DNA from: Rhypophila decipiens
Lineage: Eukaryota; Ascomycota; Sordariomycetes; Sordariales; Naviculisporaceae
Assembly: GCA_033297075.1 (NCBI GenBank)
Contig: MU858212.1
Span: 22,099 to 86,098 of the forward strand
DNA length: 64,000 bases
Reading direction: 5' to 3'
The notes beneath the pieces are model-generated. The model saw only the letters and a program-made list of their open reading frames with translations, was not told the DNA's origin and searched no databases. A program made the position numbers and the translations under genes. This document shows positions 11,497 through 22,217 of the stretch, in pieces; the first letter of the stretch is position 1, and each line of letters begins with the position of its first letter.

Positions 11497-11845
11497 ATTG
11501 AGGTTGAGTTGGATAGGAAGTGGTTGATGTGACCAGAAATTAGATCAGGTTTCACCCGTACAAAGGGCCAGGCCGAATAATCTCTATGCTCAAATTCTGT
11601 TGGTGGGCAGCTCGGACTCGGAACCTGTCCCGGTAGATCAAGTGTCACATTTACTTTGCCGGGAAATAAAAATAGGAATGCAGGGTAGCTTTGGAAGGAT
11701 TTATCCATACCGAGTCTAGACCGGCTATCTGGCCCGCTTTGGTTGTTTATAAAGAAAGTCTAGAAAGCATTGCGGAGGTCATGATCAAGACAGAGTGACA
11801 ATGTGAAGTATTGTCAACTCTTTGTTGGAGTGAAAGCAAAAAGCC
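11497..11845. other. Intergenic
   Basis: 349 bases between two plus-strand genes, presumably the terminator of one and promoter of the next. Nothing else seen. Confidence 0.4.
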
Positions 11846-13826
11846 ATGGCTTCTGTTCCAAAGTTACAGTTGCCAACTATGTTGATACAAGTGCTCCTCG
11901 TCTTCTCACTTGCCGTACATGCCGCAGTCGCAATCACAAGTATCAACTGCACCGAGACCTCGTTCCGAGCCCCCGCGTGGGCAGTCGACAATGTGCACTA
12001 CAGCTCCCGTGTCCGGATCGGGTCATTTCGACTCACCAACACCGCAATCAGCTATTCCAGCATCATAAGCTGTGAGTCCGGGAGATGTACCCCGGGCGCA
12101 AACGGTGATGGAGACGAGAAGGTAGACACCCGAGCCACCGCCGCCCTAAATGGAGGATCGCTCGTCATTACCCTCAACCAAACCTGGACATGCAACGACA
12201 AGAGATGGAACGATGAGCCCGTCAGGTAAACAACATTCAGCAAATCCGTACTTCATTCATCTAATCTCACCCCGGCAACGTGTTAGGTTAAACTTCACCG
12301 CAAACGGGACCGCTGCCATCCCAGTGAAATGCGATGATAACGGGGCATGCGCCGCCGTCGAGCGTCTATCGCTCGTACGGGCTTCTCTTGTCTCCCCGAT
12401 GGCAGGGACTCCACGATATCTCGACCCCGTGGCGGGAAAATCAGCCCGAAACTGCCGCTCACCACCTTTGGGGACGTGGGAAGTCAGCAAGGTCAAGTGG
12501 TATGACAGACAAAGGTTTTGCCTTAATCTTGCGGGACCATCGCCAATCTCGTGTATCCCCAACGGGGTCGGTTTGGAACTTGAACTCTTCAACCGCGTTC
12601 TGAACACAACGACCGGGTGTTATGGAATGATGTCATACCAACTGGTCCCGAACTCGGAAATGAAGCCTATCCACTGCGAAGGGAATATCGCGGGGAGAGA
12701 GTATTACTCGGGAACAGACGTCATCCTACTGCGGACTGGAAATGATTCACTGTCCATGGGCACTGTCCAGGTCAACCAGACGTGGCATTGCGACGACGAT
12801 GGGCCAGATAGGCCGTAAGTCTTTTAGTCTCAAGTCTGATGCTGTCTTTTCAGCCAGGTCTTTCTTCTTTCTTCTTCTTTCTTGTCCAAGTCCCGAACCC
12901 TCAGCTCAACCTTTTTCATACAACAGTTCCAAAGTTACAGCCCGTAGCGCCTCGATCTCTATCCCACTCGTCTGCACCTACCAAAGCGGCATCATAGACA
13001 TCTTCGGACAGACCTATCCCTGGCACGAGACGACATGCAACGGAAACAGCAGCGCCTCGCAGGCCCCTGAATCCGTCTCGGCCGTCTCGCTACCCCCTTA
13101 CGCGCTCGAAGAACCCTACCACGACGCATTTGGCGCGTACACCGGCATGTGTCTCCTCCGCCACCTGCGCACGACGGGCTGGGCTACGGATCTGATGAGC
13201 ATGATGCTCAACTTTACCGCGGGTCCGCCAAAAGTAGCGCTGGTAGGCTTCTTTGCCGGCGGCCATGATCTACACGCGGGTGGGTACTACACCGGTGATG
13301 ATGGTAATCGAGCGCCTGTGCCGTTGATCGCGGGGACGAATTACACGGACGGGACGGTGTGGGTAGGCTGTTATCCGAACACGACTGTGGATAAGCCTTG
13401 CCGGTTCAAATTCGATTCGAAGACGGGTCTGTTTACGTTGAGGCGGTATACTCAATGCAATGACATTGACCGAAAACACCCGTACGTCTTTTCTTTTTAC
13501 ACTTGTGTTCATGTTTCCACAGGATTCATGTCCAGTTGTGGGCTGACTGAGAATGGGATTTATCGAAAACTAGATATCTCATTACCGCCACGGCGAGCTT
13601 CACCGTCCCACCCATGGACTGCTCGTGGAATAACTACTACCCCGAGTCGCAGAAGGCGTTTATGACTAGGTGTTGGTGGCAGGCGGACCCGAGGATCACA
13701 TATACGATGAAGATCGCATCGTTAGGTGATATTGTCTGGGAGCCGATGCCAGCCACTGGATTTAGTCCCAATCTCTGGGACGGTCGGCCGGCCAGCGCCT
13801 TTCCGTGGCTTGAGCCTGCGAAGTAA
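11846..13826 (+). CDS. Secreted protein with three tandem repeats of an unknown domain
   Basis: Exons 11846-12225, 12287-12814, 12927-13481 and 13574-13826 give 571 residues. A signal peptide (IQVLLVFSLAVHAAVA) is followed by many Asn-glycosylation sites and cysteines. Three times a module recurs with a core of the form W/Y-x-C-[ND]-D, a Pro, a T-A-x stretch, then P-x2-C: LNQTWTCND...IPVKC, VNQTWHCDD...IPLVC, LRRYTQCND...VPPMDC. Each copy is cut by an intron of the same phase (2) at the same place, just after the Pro region, so the protein arose by duplication of an exon-plus-intron unit of about 180 residues. Neighbours are other secreted proteins. The family and function are unknown. Confidence 0.75.
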
Positions 13827-14282
13827 TAAGCCTTATGCAATGTGAAATTGAAGGTAAAGTGTGTAATATCGTTTCGAGGAAGATTTTCCCCCGATTCTGG
13901 CCGCCTCCAAGGCCTTCGCCTATTTAAATCTCATGGCATAGGCATGTATCTATCCCAATGCTAATGCAATCCACCTACGAGGTCTGAAATACTTGTCAAG
14001 ATGGTTCTCCAATCCACCGTCTTCGCAAATAACGACTCTTGTTTTTAATAAGGTTTCTCCAGAAAGGTAATGCACTTTTCTCGACTCCCTATAATTACCG
14101 AACAAGCGGTAGGTATCGCGACCTGAATATCAACAAAGCACACCTTAGGAGCAGGAGCAGAATTATCACCGCGACCATCTTTACATGTAGCCGACGTTAA
14201 ACACCAGCTAGCTATGGAAATAAAGAGAGGTTCCCAATACTGAACCAAGGAAAAGAAAGAATACCTAATGTAATATATCATC
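13827..14282. other. Intergenic between convergent genes
   Basis: 456 bases between two 3' ends. The short frames lack domains. Nothing else seen. Confidence 0.4.
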
Positions 14283-15127
14283 CTACAGAGCAAGCCAGAA
14301 CACTAGGGACACAGTTGCCAATGTGGATATCATAAACTGAGGAGATGAACGAGTCCGTGCCGCAGCACCTTCCTTGGCAAAAACCCAGCAAGTGCCATGC
14401 TGTTCTTTCTCGTCCGGCTTGGCTTGAAGACTGAAACTCGCAATCTTATACCCCAGGTCCCCGCAGCTGCCCTTGTCCTCGCTCCAGCAACTAAGCCCGT
14501 ACCACGGCAGCAACGACTTGTCGTCGGCGGGGTTTTCCTCAGTACAGTCCGGTCCTCCGTAGAGTGTCACCATCCGGTCTGCGTAGTGGCCTGGCTTATA
14601 CTCGTCGCTGGGCGGGTTCGTCACGTGCTGCCGGTACAGAACCCTCGAGTAGTTGGCTTGCGGGTCGAAATCCTGGGCGTTGAAGAGTTGCCAGTGGATG
14701 CCTGGTTCGCCGTGCAGACCGGGGGCGAGGTTCTTGGTCTGGTTTACGAAGCCGTGCGAGGAGTTCCCGCCGAAGAGGGATGAGAAATCGAAACAGTGGT
14801 CCACGAGGGGTATGCTTTGGGTGGTGAAGGCTAGAGCGTTTTCGGAATCGCTGTATGAGCATGAGTTGTTGTCGTCGTTGCTGCTGCTGTTGTTGTTGTT
14901 GTTGTTGTTTGGAAAAAATCGAAGGGTTATATTTTGGCTGCCCACCCAGACGGGGAGTTTCAATCAATTAGCCCTACATGCTTTCTCTCTTAGCTGTGTT
15001 TGTGAGGGAAATTGAGACTTGTAACCAACTATGTAGGATTTGATTGAGCCTGAATCATCTCTGGCAGGAGCAGCACCAGTAGCACACCTAAAGGCGTTGC
15101 TCGGGTTATACGGTAGAAAAGCTGCAT
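14283..15127 (-). CDS. Secreted, probably GPI-anchored protein with poly-Asn tract
   Basis: Proposed exons on the minus strand are 15127-15030 and 14937-14283, giving 250 residues. Exon 1 encodes a signal peptide (LGVLLVLLLPEMIQA). The intron has a weak donor (GTTGGT) but a good GCTAAT branch point and CAG. After it comes a run of seven Asn, then a Ser/Asp-rich stretch, a domain with about six cysteines (CTEEN, LSCWS, GSCGDLG, GTCWVF) and a hydrophobic end (FMISTLATVSLVFWLAL) without a basic tail, as in GPI signals. It is probably a cell-surface protein. The trinucleotide tract encoding poly-Asn may vary in length between isolates. Confidence 0.65.
14863..14910. repeat. Trinucleotide (GTT/GTC)n microsatellite in coding sequence
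   Basis: The tract reads as Asn and Ser codons on the minus strand inside the predicted surface protein. Repeats of this type often change length by slippage. Confidence 0.8.
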
Positions 15128-16117
15128 TGCTTGCGATGGGGCAGTGTCGGTGAAGGAACTTGACGTATTTGACAAAAGGGGTGCGAGATGGGTAGAAGAG
15201 ATGGTAGGAAATAATTGCAGGTTGTTTTGGCCAACTCTGACGTCTAGGTGTGCAGGGCGTCTATTTATGTGATGCCGTTAAATATTGAAGGACCAGCTAT
15301 GGACGAGGTGGGAATTGGAGTGGCGCGATCGCCAAGAGCAAGTCAATTGGAGTACTTGTGGATTACGGTCGATCTCGTGTTCTTGTAATGCATTTACAGT
15401 TCCTTGCCTCGGCTAATCGGAAGGAAATATGTTTGGTACTGTTTCAGTAATGAATATTATGCTACAAGGCAATCTCTTTGAATCTTACGGCGCGGTAAAG
15501 TGTATGTCTAGCTACTCCCTCGCATCTTGATCTGGACGTCATAGCGATTATAGCAACGACGTCATTTCACGTATAGAATTGTTCTATACAGGTTACACAG
15601 CATGGCGTCAGTTATTCGAAGGATTGTGATGCTAGTAGGTGCCGTAACTTTGATGTTTTGGCCCAACCTATCATATGGGAATGCAAGTTCACCTGTTCAG
15701 CCTAAATTAGAAGGCTAGGCACCAACAACAAAAAAGGCCGGCATTCCCCGCAGATCACCACTAAAGTCCGGCCATTTTTTGTTGGTAGTGCCCGAAGGCC
15801 TGGAAGATTGGCGCTGCGCTGTTCCGACTATCCGGATGAGGGACCCAGTTGTCTGCTTTATGAGCCATACTTTTGTGTGCCGCTTAGCCGATCCACGCCT
15901 TACACAAGGTACGAGTAACGATCACACTCAAGATGCAACGTTTCCACTGTGCATGATTGTGAGGCTGACAAAGGAATATGAGCACGCCGTACGGGTTGAC
16001 AAACTTTAATTCTAACTTGAGACAGACGAAAGTACCGTAGTCTCCTACAAGCTGTTTGACCAACTTGAAACCTCCAAGCTTGCATGCACAGCCGCACTTC
16101 CCAACCAAATCATCATC
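15128..16117. other. Intergenic with an inverted repeat
   Basis: About 1 kb containing the promoter of the surface-protein gene on the left and a strong fold-back near 15716-15798 (listed separately). No supported gene. Confidence 0.4.
15716..15798. repeat. Inverted repeat, MITE-like fold-back
   Basis: The left arm around 15718-15740 reads GGCACCAACAACAAAAAAGG plus CCGG; the right arm around 15768-15793 is its near inverse complement (CCGGCCATTTTTTGTTGGTA then GTGCC). The loop is about 27 bases. The arms match over roughly 22 bases with small gaps. It may be a miniature element or a transcript hairpin. Confidence 0.6.
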
Positions 16118-16467
16118 TTAGTTGCTACCATAACAATTGTACACGACACCTCCAGTCCAAAGCGGCGTTCCCTCGCAATACCCCTTGCAGATCTGCTCGA
16201 CTCGATCCCCGCCTTGTTCGATCAGGTAGCAATCCTTTGCACATTCACTCCCTGAACGTCGTGCAAACAGCTGCTGTAAGTCGGAGCCTCCAAGGAAAGA
16301 AAAAAAAACAGGGCCGACAGGTATCACTCACCAGTTTGATATGAGCCCCCGTGGTGTTCCCCTTGATTGCCATCTACGCAATTAGGCACATCGTTCTGTC
16401 GCTTGATCGAAAGCGCAAAGGCGCCGCTGGTAAGAAGGAGACTGAGGAAGCTGATGGAAAACTTCAT
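16118..16467 (-). CDS. Small secreted protein with six cysteines
   Basis: Exons on the minus strand are 16467-16332 and 16287-16118, giving 101 residues with the stop TAA at 16118. The signal peptide is MKFSISFLSLLLTSGAFA, followed by a KR that may be a Kex2-type site. The mature peptide has six cysteines (VPNC, SEC, KDC, QIC, GYC, YNC), as expected for three disulphides. The only intron that keeps the frame is 44 bases long (GTGAGT to GGAG), near the lower limit for fungi, so the join should be treated with care. It is a candidate effector or antimicrobial-type peptide; no family recognised. Confidence 0.6.
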
Positions 16468-17706
16468 TTTGGTTTGGTTCGGGCTGACTTGGGTTGACTT
16501 GAGTTCGTTGACTGAGTTGGTTGATTTTTCTGGTTTAGAAAAATGGAATGGAGAGAAATCTGTGATGAATTTTGCTCCTGCTGGGCTGACACGAGTTGAT
16601 ATACCCGTCAAACGGCCATCTCACCCTCTCCCTCTACGTCACTTTTATTTCTCTTTCCTTGGATACCTGAGGTAGCTGTCGGAGTTGGGCGTTCGGGGCT
16701 GTTTTTCAGATGCATAAAATCAAACATATGATACAGCCAACGGCCCTCCTACGACGAAAGTTCCCTCGTTGGTTGCCGAATCTCCGTCACTATGACGATA
16801 TTTGAATCCTTCAAACCAAACGCTCAGCCTTCCGGCCAAGTTGTGGCATGTCTATGCCTTGGAGCTGTTTGCCCGATGCATGAAAAGTAAACATATGCTA
16901 CAGCCGTCCTACGACAAAAGTTCCTCTGTGGTTTGCCGAGCCTCTGTTAACGTCGATCTTTGAATCCTTCTAACCAAACATTCAGCCTTCCCATCAAGTT
17001 TGCGGCGGTGTGTTTTGCCTTTGAGTTGTTAGCTAAATCCATGAAAATTTTACGTATGTGATGGCTCACCTACCATGAAAGTCCTACCTACTCTGCCGAG
17101 TTCCCGTTTCTATAGCGGTACCCGAATCCTTCTTTTGCTGAATCAACACCCAGCTTCCCCATCAAGTTAGGCATAGTAAGCATCCGTGAGGCACGGCCTT
17201 ACCAACAGACCTCAGAGACGTCATTTCCAAGATCGTGCCTGGTTGTTGATTCCACAAGACGGGACGAAAAGATCCAACAGTCAGGGGCTAGAACAAAAAT
17301 GCGTGTTGATCGGCAAGAGTCAAGGTGCTGGCGGGACAGTATATTCCTTCCATGCATGAAATTGCCTTCTAGGAGGTAGACACTATCCCAACACGCCTCA
17401 AAACGGGCTCTGATCGATATGTCCTAGAGGAAGATCTTCGACTTCTGTAGCGTGCCGAATTTCCGGTCCCTAGGCAACAGCCTCTTCAAAGACAGTTGGC
17501 CTCTTCTTGCAAGCTTCATGAAGTTTTCGTTCAAATTGCTCGTGTATAAATTACCCATCTGTATCCGTCTTTTACAACCCAACTTCCGTGGCTATTGCAT
17601 TGACCATCAGTCTGTTCCAATCGAGCCTCTCTACATTCTCCAGCTCTGCTTGCTATAATATCTCCAATCTCAGAAGCCTAATACAGACCCTTTTAACCAT
17701 TCAATC
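16468..17706. other. Intergenic, partly made of long tandem repeats
   Basis: 1.2 kb. The first part is the promoter of the six-cysteine gene, the centre is a three-unit degenerate tandem repeat (16694-17170), and the right part is the promoter of the next plus-strand gene. No supported ORF. Confidence 0.5.
16694..17170. repeat. Three-copy degenerate tandem repeat, about 160 bp per unit
   Basis: Corresponding words recur in order in each unit: GCTGTTT or GTTGTTA, then ATGCAT or CCATG, then CTACGACGAAAGTTCC and variants, then TGCCGA, then GAATCCTTC, then CAGCCTTCC or CAGCTTCCCCATCAAG. The GAATCCTTC word occurs near 16804, 16962 and 17124, giving spacings of about 158 and 162. No coding frame is shared, so this is old non-coding duplication. 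Confidence 0.7.
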
Positions 17707-18910
17707 ATGGCCGCCGTCGTAGATGCAATCGGCCTGTTCAGTGCCGTTCTCACTACCATCTCATTCTTCCAAGCCAACTTCCCGGGTAATGCCCCGGAAG
17801 GTGCAACCGTCCGAATCAAGGGTATGTACATATTGTCCTACAGAAAACTTTATTTCTTTTGCGTTGCTCTTTTTCTTTTCTTTTTTGACTAACACATGAT
17901 GTGTTTACTTCCTTAGCCGGATTGGCCCCGCTAGGCCAGGAGGGCGACAGCCTTGTGGGTGTCCATCTACCTTCCCATCACGCTATGCATGAATGCTAAC
18001 ACGAGGGGTATGTAGGCTGGCTCGATCAGCCACATATATGCTTTCGATACCCGCAATGGGTACTCGGGTCAAGTCGACGGCTGCCATATTGATTCCGGGG
18101 GCATCTGTGACAGGACGGTGGACCAGGCGGTCGGTGGGCGACGGGCCGGCTACATCAGCATCTCCAACGAGAACGACGCGACCTGCATCGCCTGGATCTC
18201 GGTGAAACAGTACGACGGCACGACAGGCGGTGCGTGGACCGGCGACATCGGGTACTACTGCGGCCAGGACTGGTACAATAGCCAAGAGCCGGCGGGGCAG
18301 TATAAGCCCGAGCAGGGGGGCGGCCAGTATATCCCCAAGTGCACTTGGCTCGATGGCGACCACACCAATGACATCCAGAGCGCTGCTCTCAAGTTCAACA
18401 CGGCCGCTTACGGCGAGAATGTTCAGGACACTGCAAACAGCAATGCGTGTGCGCCCACCATCTTCGGGCCCGACACTGGTCCAATTGCAGGTACGCATTT
18501 CTTTTGCTTTCTTTTTCACACCTTTTCTTGATATGATAAATGAAAGCATGGAATTGCTGACAGCCAGCTTCGTTGCAGGTCAACCCGGCAAGCGCAAGCG
18601 AAATGCCCGTAACCGGCCACAGTGGATGACAGAGCAGCTCATCATGTCCAACTATACCAGCCAACCCGCCGAGGAGCTGTGCAGCTCTAGCACATCATGG
18701 GGACCGGATTTCATCGGGTCTGACGGCAAGTTCTGCGACATGGCCTCCAAGAGTCTCCTGCCACTTTGTTCCGTCGAGGACGTCGACGGGTGTGTGGAGG
18801 TGGACGAGAGCCAGGGCGGGGGCACGTTGACTAGGCGTGTCAACGTTGCCAGGCGAGCGTCGTCCGTTGCCCACAAGACTTACAAGAATATCTCCAAGTG
18901 GGGAGTGTAG
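17707..18910 (+). CDS. Uncharacterised fungal protein with cysteine-rich core
   Basis: Exons 17707-17821, 17917-17954, 18016-18490 and 18579-18910 give 319 residues with all phases consistent. The N-terminus MAAVVDAIGLFSAVLTTISF is hydrophobic and could be a signal or anchor. The central part has a regular series of cysteines and aromatic residues (VDGCHID, GGICDR, DATCIAW, GYYCGQDW, PKCTWLDGD), suggesting a compact disulphide-bonded or beta-rich domain. Then comes a basic patch (GKRKRNARNRPQW) and a second small Cys-containing part (ELCSSS, KFCDM, LCSVED, GCVEV). I do not recognise a named family; it looks like a lineage-conserved fungal protein. Confidence 0.65.
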
Positions 18911-19872
18911 AGAATGGGGTGATTGGTTACAAAACTGTTTTGACGTCTCGTCGCAGGACAACGGCGCTCGCGGGGATTAGAAAGAGTGCCCTGGCGGAAA
19001 CATTTTTAAGAGAGAGAGAGAGACCTCGAAAGTTAAACTTCTGTGCTTTGCTTTGATATGATTTGGTTCGAAGATCTTGGGGATAGAGTGAACGAGACGT
19101 AGTCTGAGCACTGAGACTAGGCGGTATATGAAGGAAAAGAAACCTCATGCTAGACCAGCGATAACGGGCAATAATCGGGTATAAAACGTGATCTAGGAAT
19201 CATTGAATTGCGTTCATCCAATGTGATTATAATGGTCGGCCTTTGGGGGGGAAGAGGTAAGAGGTTTCTGGTCATAAGGGTGAACGCTTTGTGTGAATTA
19301 GGACCTGGCTGAACGTCGTCAACTACTATCAACAGGTCTATTAACAACCACGGTGGTACCTTACATCACACATCGGATTGACAACCTCCGCACGGAACCT
19401 CCGCATGGCGCAACGAAACAAAATAGCGGATGACGACTTTTGATAGTCTGTATATTGATGCCAAGCAGGGTAAAGCACTTGGTTTAGTCTTGGCGTCGGC
19501 AGCTGTGATAACGGAGAAAATCTCATGCCCGATTAAGCCGCCAAGGCTGGGGATACACATGGCTGTACATTCGCCAAGCCGGGCTGTCAACCGATGGGGA
19601 CATACGACTGGACAGCGTCAACAGGGAGACTTGTTTCTACTGGCTCCGGTGCTCTCAAGTACCTCCCGATGGCTTGATTAGCGTCGCCTTCGATATATAT
19701 CGACTCCTCAAACGCCGGGAATAGCCTGAAATTGTTCCAGACCATACTCTTGTCCGGACGTCGCTTATATACCCACACAATCCCAAGAGTCCCGATACGA
19801 TGTGAGGCCCCCATCACTCCATCATCCAAGGAACCACAAGAGACCCGCCAAGGGTACCCAAGAAAACAAAAG
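18911..19872. other. Intergenic with a short (GA)n tract
   Basis: A GA dinucleotide run lies at about 19009-19022. The remaining ORFs are short and without domains. The last 150 bases are the presumed leader of the dehydrogenase gene. Confidence 0.4.
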
Positions 19873-20991
19873 ATGCATCTCAGTCTCTCCCTTACCGCCA
19901 CCTTGGCGTTCCTAACCAGCGGCGCTCTCGCCACGCCACTCGAAGCCCGCCAACAACCATGGAAGTCCACCGTGATAACCTCCCATGCCGAACCGTGGGC
20001 GTTTGCCTTCCTCCCCGACCAGCGCATTCTCCTAACCGAGCGACGCGGTAACCTCCGTCTCGTCGATCCGACCAAAAAGACAACCGGAACAATCACCGGC
20101 GTGCCCGCCGTAGCCTACGGCGGCCAAGGCGGTCTGCACGACGTGGCCCTCCACCCAGACTACGCAACCAACAGCATAATCTACCTCTCCTACGCAGAAT
20201 CCGGCTCGGGCGGTGCAGGCGGTGCCGTCGCCCGCGCCAAGCTCACCCTCAATTCCTCAGGCGGCGGTGCCCTCTCCGAAGTCTCCGTCATCTGGCGACA
20301 CTCCCAGCGTGCGTCTGGCGGATTACAATTCGCTCTTCGCCTGAAATTTCACCCTGTCGACGGATCGCTGTGGATTGCCTCGGGCGAGATCAACCAAATG
20401 ACACCGTCCCAATCCATGACCTCCAACCTAGGCAAGATGATTCGTCTCTACGACAACGGCACCGCCTATGCAAGCAACCCCTTCGCAAGCCAAGGATCAG
20501 TTCAGTCCCAGATTTTCTCCCTCGGCCATCGTAACCCGCTCGGAATAGACTGGGATGCCAAGAACCGCCTGTGGGAAGTCGAGATGGGTCCCATGGGAGG
20601 CGACGAGCTGAACCTCATCCAAGAAGGCGCCAATTACGGATGGCCGCTTGTTTCGATGGGTCGTCACTACGACGGACGCACCATCCCGACGCATTCAACC
20701 CGTCCAGACTTTGTCCCGCCCAAGGCGTACTGGGTCCCCGTCATTTCTCCCGGTGGATTGATCATCTACAAGGGAGATTTGTTCTCTGCTTGGAAGGGAA
20801 ATGCTATTATTGCTGGCTTGAGCTCCCAGAGTATTGTCCGCGTGACTATTAACGCCGATGACTCGGCCAAGGAGGCCCAGCGCGTGTCGATGGGCAAGCG
20901 CATGCGGGGTATTCGCGAGGACAAGGACGGTGCGATTTGGGTCATTGAGGATGGTCAGAATGGAAGGCTGATGAAGCTTACACCTAATTAG
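19873..20991 (+). CDS. Secreted PQQ-dependent sugar (aldose) dehydrogenase-like protein
   Basis: An intronless frame of 372 residues. I chose the ATG at 19873 because it gives a signal peptide (MHLSLSLTATLAFLTSGALA). The body is a soluble quinoprotein propeller: PWAFAFLPD, LLTERRGNLRLVD, GQGGLHDVALHPDYA, HRNPLGIDWD, GPMGGDELNLI, ANYGWPLVSMGRHYDG and GLIIYKGDLFSAWKGN are the usual family blocks. The nearest relatives I know are bacterial Asd/YliI-type sugar dehydrogenases and fungal AA12 enzymes. The family oxidises the anomeric carbon of sugars using PQQ and Ca2+. Fungi are not known to make PQQ, so the cofactor would have to come from outside. Absence of introns and strong bacterial likeness hint at transfer. 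Confidence 0.85.
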   Translation: MHLSLSLTATLAFLTSGALATPLEARQQPWKSTVITSHAEPWAFAFLPDQRILLTERRGNLRLVDPTKKTTGTITGVPAVAYGGQGGLHDVALHPDYATNSIIYLSYAESGSGGAGGAVARAKLTLNSSGGGALSEVSVIWRHSQRASGGLQFALRLKFHPVDGSLWIASGEINQMTPSQSMTSNLGKMIRLYDNGTAYASNPFASQGSVQSQIFSLGHRNPLGIDWDAKNRLWEVEMGPMGGDELNLIQEGANYGWPLVSMGRHYDGRTIPTHSTRPDFVPPKAYWVPVISPGGLIIYKGDLFSAWKGNAIIAGLSSQSIVRVTINADDSAKEAQRVSMGKRMRGIREDKDGAIWVIEDGQNGRLMKLTPN

Positions 20992-22217
20992 GGTGAATAT
21001 TCAGTTGTTGGGGTCAGGGAGTGTCGCAGTCACTGTACTGGTGTAAATAAGGGAGCTGTTTGCTCTGCTATCCTAAGCATATTGTCCAAGTTTGGTTCGT
21101 TACTGAGCTTCTTGACCTGCCATTCTTCAAGGTGTACGCTCCCGGCCTCGACTGCGCTAAGGGCGAGATGTGTTACCCTACACCTAAGGGTCTCGGGTCT
21201 CGGGTCTCGGCTGTACAGGCATCTGTGTCCCTGAGTAAACCATGCAAACTCGAAAAGAAGAACGGGTCTACCTCTTACATACTCGAGCAAAACCGATATC
21301 ATGGCCAAAAGGGACAAAGTATATGTAAAGAAAACTTGGATTTGCTTAAGAGTTGAGAACCTTCCTGCTGCAGTTCTTATTCAACTTATTACAGCCCTCT
21401 AATTGCTGTTTCCGACTTCTTGATTGACTGTAATAAAGTAAGTACTTCGTGGCCAAAAGAAGCAAAAACTCGAGGCCCCCGAAGGGACCCGAGAAAAGCC
21501 TCTTTCGGCTTTTTTTTTTTCGTTGTTTTTATTGATCGTGCCCGGAATCGAACCGACACCCTCCCGCCCATCATGGGCGGAAGGATGCTGCAGGCCGGAG
21601 GGGTACAGAGGAATTACTTGAGTCGCCGTAGCTGACCGTTGAGCTAACTGGAAGCTCAACTCATCTCTGCTGTCGCCATCCCCTCTCGGTTGGAAGACCT
21701 GTCCGTAAGGAGGGGTTATATAGCTTGGAGCTTGGAGCCTGAAGCTCAAATCTTTGACCGTAGTGGCTGCCGGCCGATGCGTTGACGGCCCCGCCATGTT
21801 TCCCGCTGCCAAGGCCGGCCCCACATCGGTCCTCACCGCCGATTTTGAGATGGATCAGCTCTCGTGTTATGCCCAGGTTCAATGGACTCGCTGAGTTCGG
21901 TTTCTCGGACTTTCAAGTCCTTGATAGCTGAATATCTGTTGATTTGTTAGTCGTCGACATTGTTCATGAGGGGGAAGCCACTAACATGACATGGGCAAAA
22001 CCATGGTTCACTCTGTTAAAGCCACGGGAGTCGGGACCTTGCCGAGCGATAAGATAAGGAATCCTTGGCAAGGATATTTCGACATGGAGCATTCGATCAC
22101 GTAGCAGTCAACACTGGAACAAGCCGAAACGAAAAGGACGACAGCGTGATATTCGACAAACCGGACCTAACTGCCCGATTCCCAATGAAGTTATAATCGC
22201 GACAAGCGAACAATTGC
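20992..22217. other. Intergenic; contains a tRNA-like relic
   Basis: 1.2 kb between two plus-strand genes. Part of it (about 21530-21655) looks like pieces of a tRNA on the minus strand (listed separately). A T10 run at about 21511-21520 follows a short GCC...GGC hairpin. No coding gene supported. Confidence 0.4.
21535..21655 (-). other. tRNA-like relic, possibly Leu(CAA)
   Basis: Read on the minus strand, the segment has an A-box-like stretch (TTAGCTCAACGGTCAGC), a CTCAAG loop that could carry a CAA anticodon, a perfect hairpin CCGCCCAT-G-ATGGGCGG like a long variable arm, and a B-box-like GGTTCGATTCC. The outer ends do not pair as an acceptor stem and no T run follows on this strand. It is therefore at best a tRNA pseudogene, and may be a coincidence. 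Confidence 0.25.

Noticed and set aside
17983..18549. 188-codon minus-strand ORF
   Set aside because: It is antisense to the spliced Cys-rich gene at 17707-18910, whose exons, phases and cysteines are consistent.
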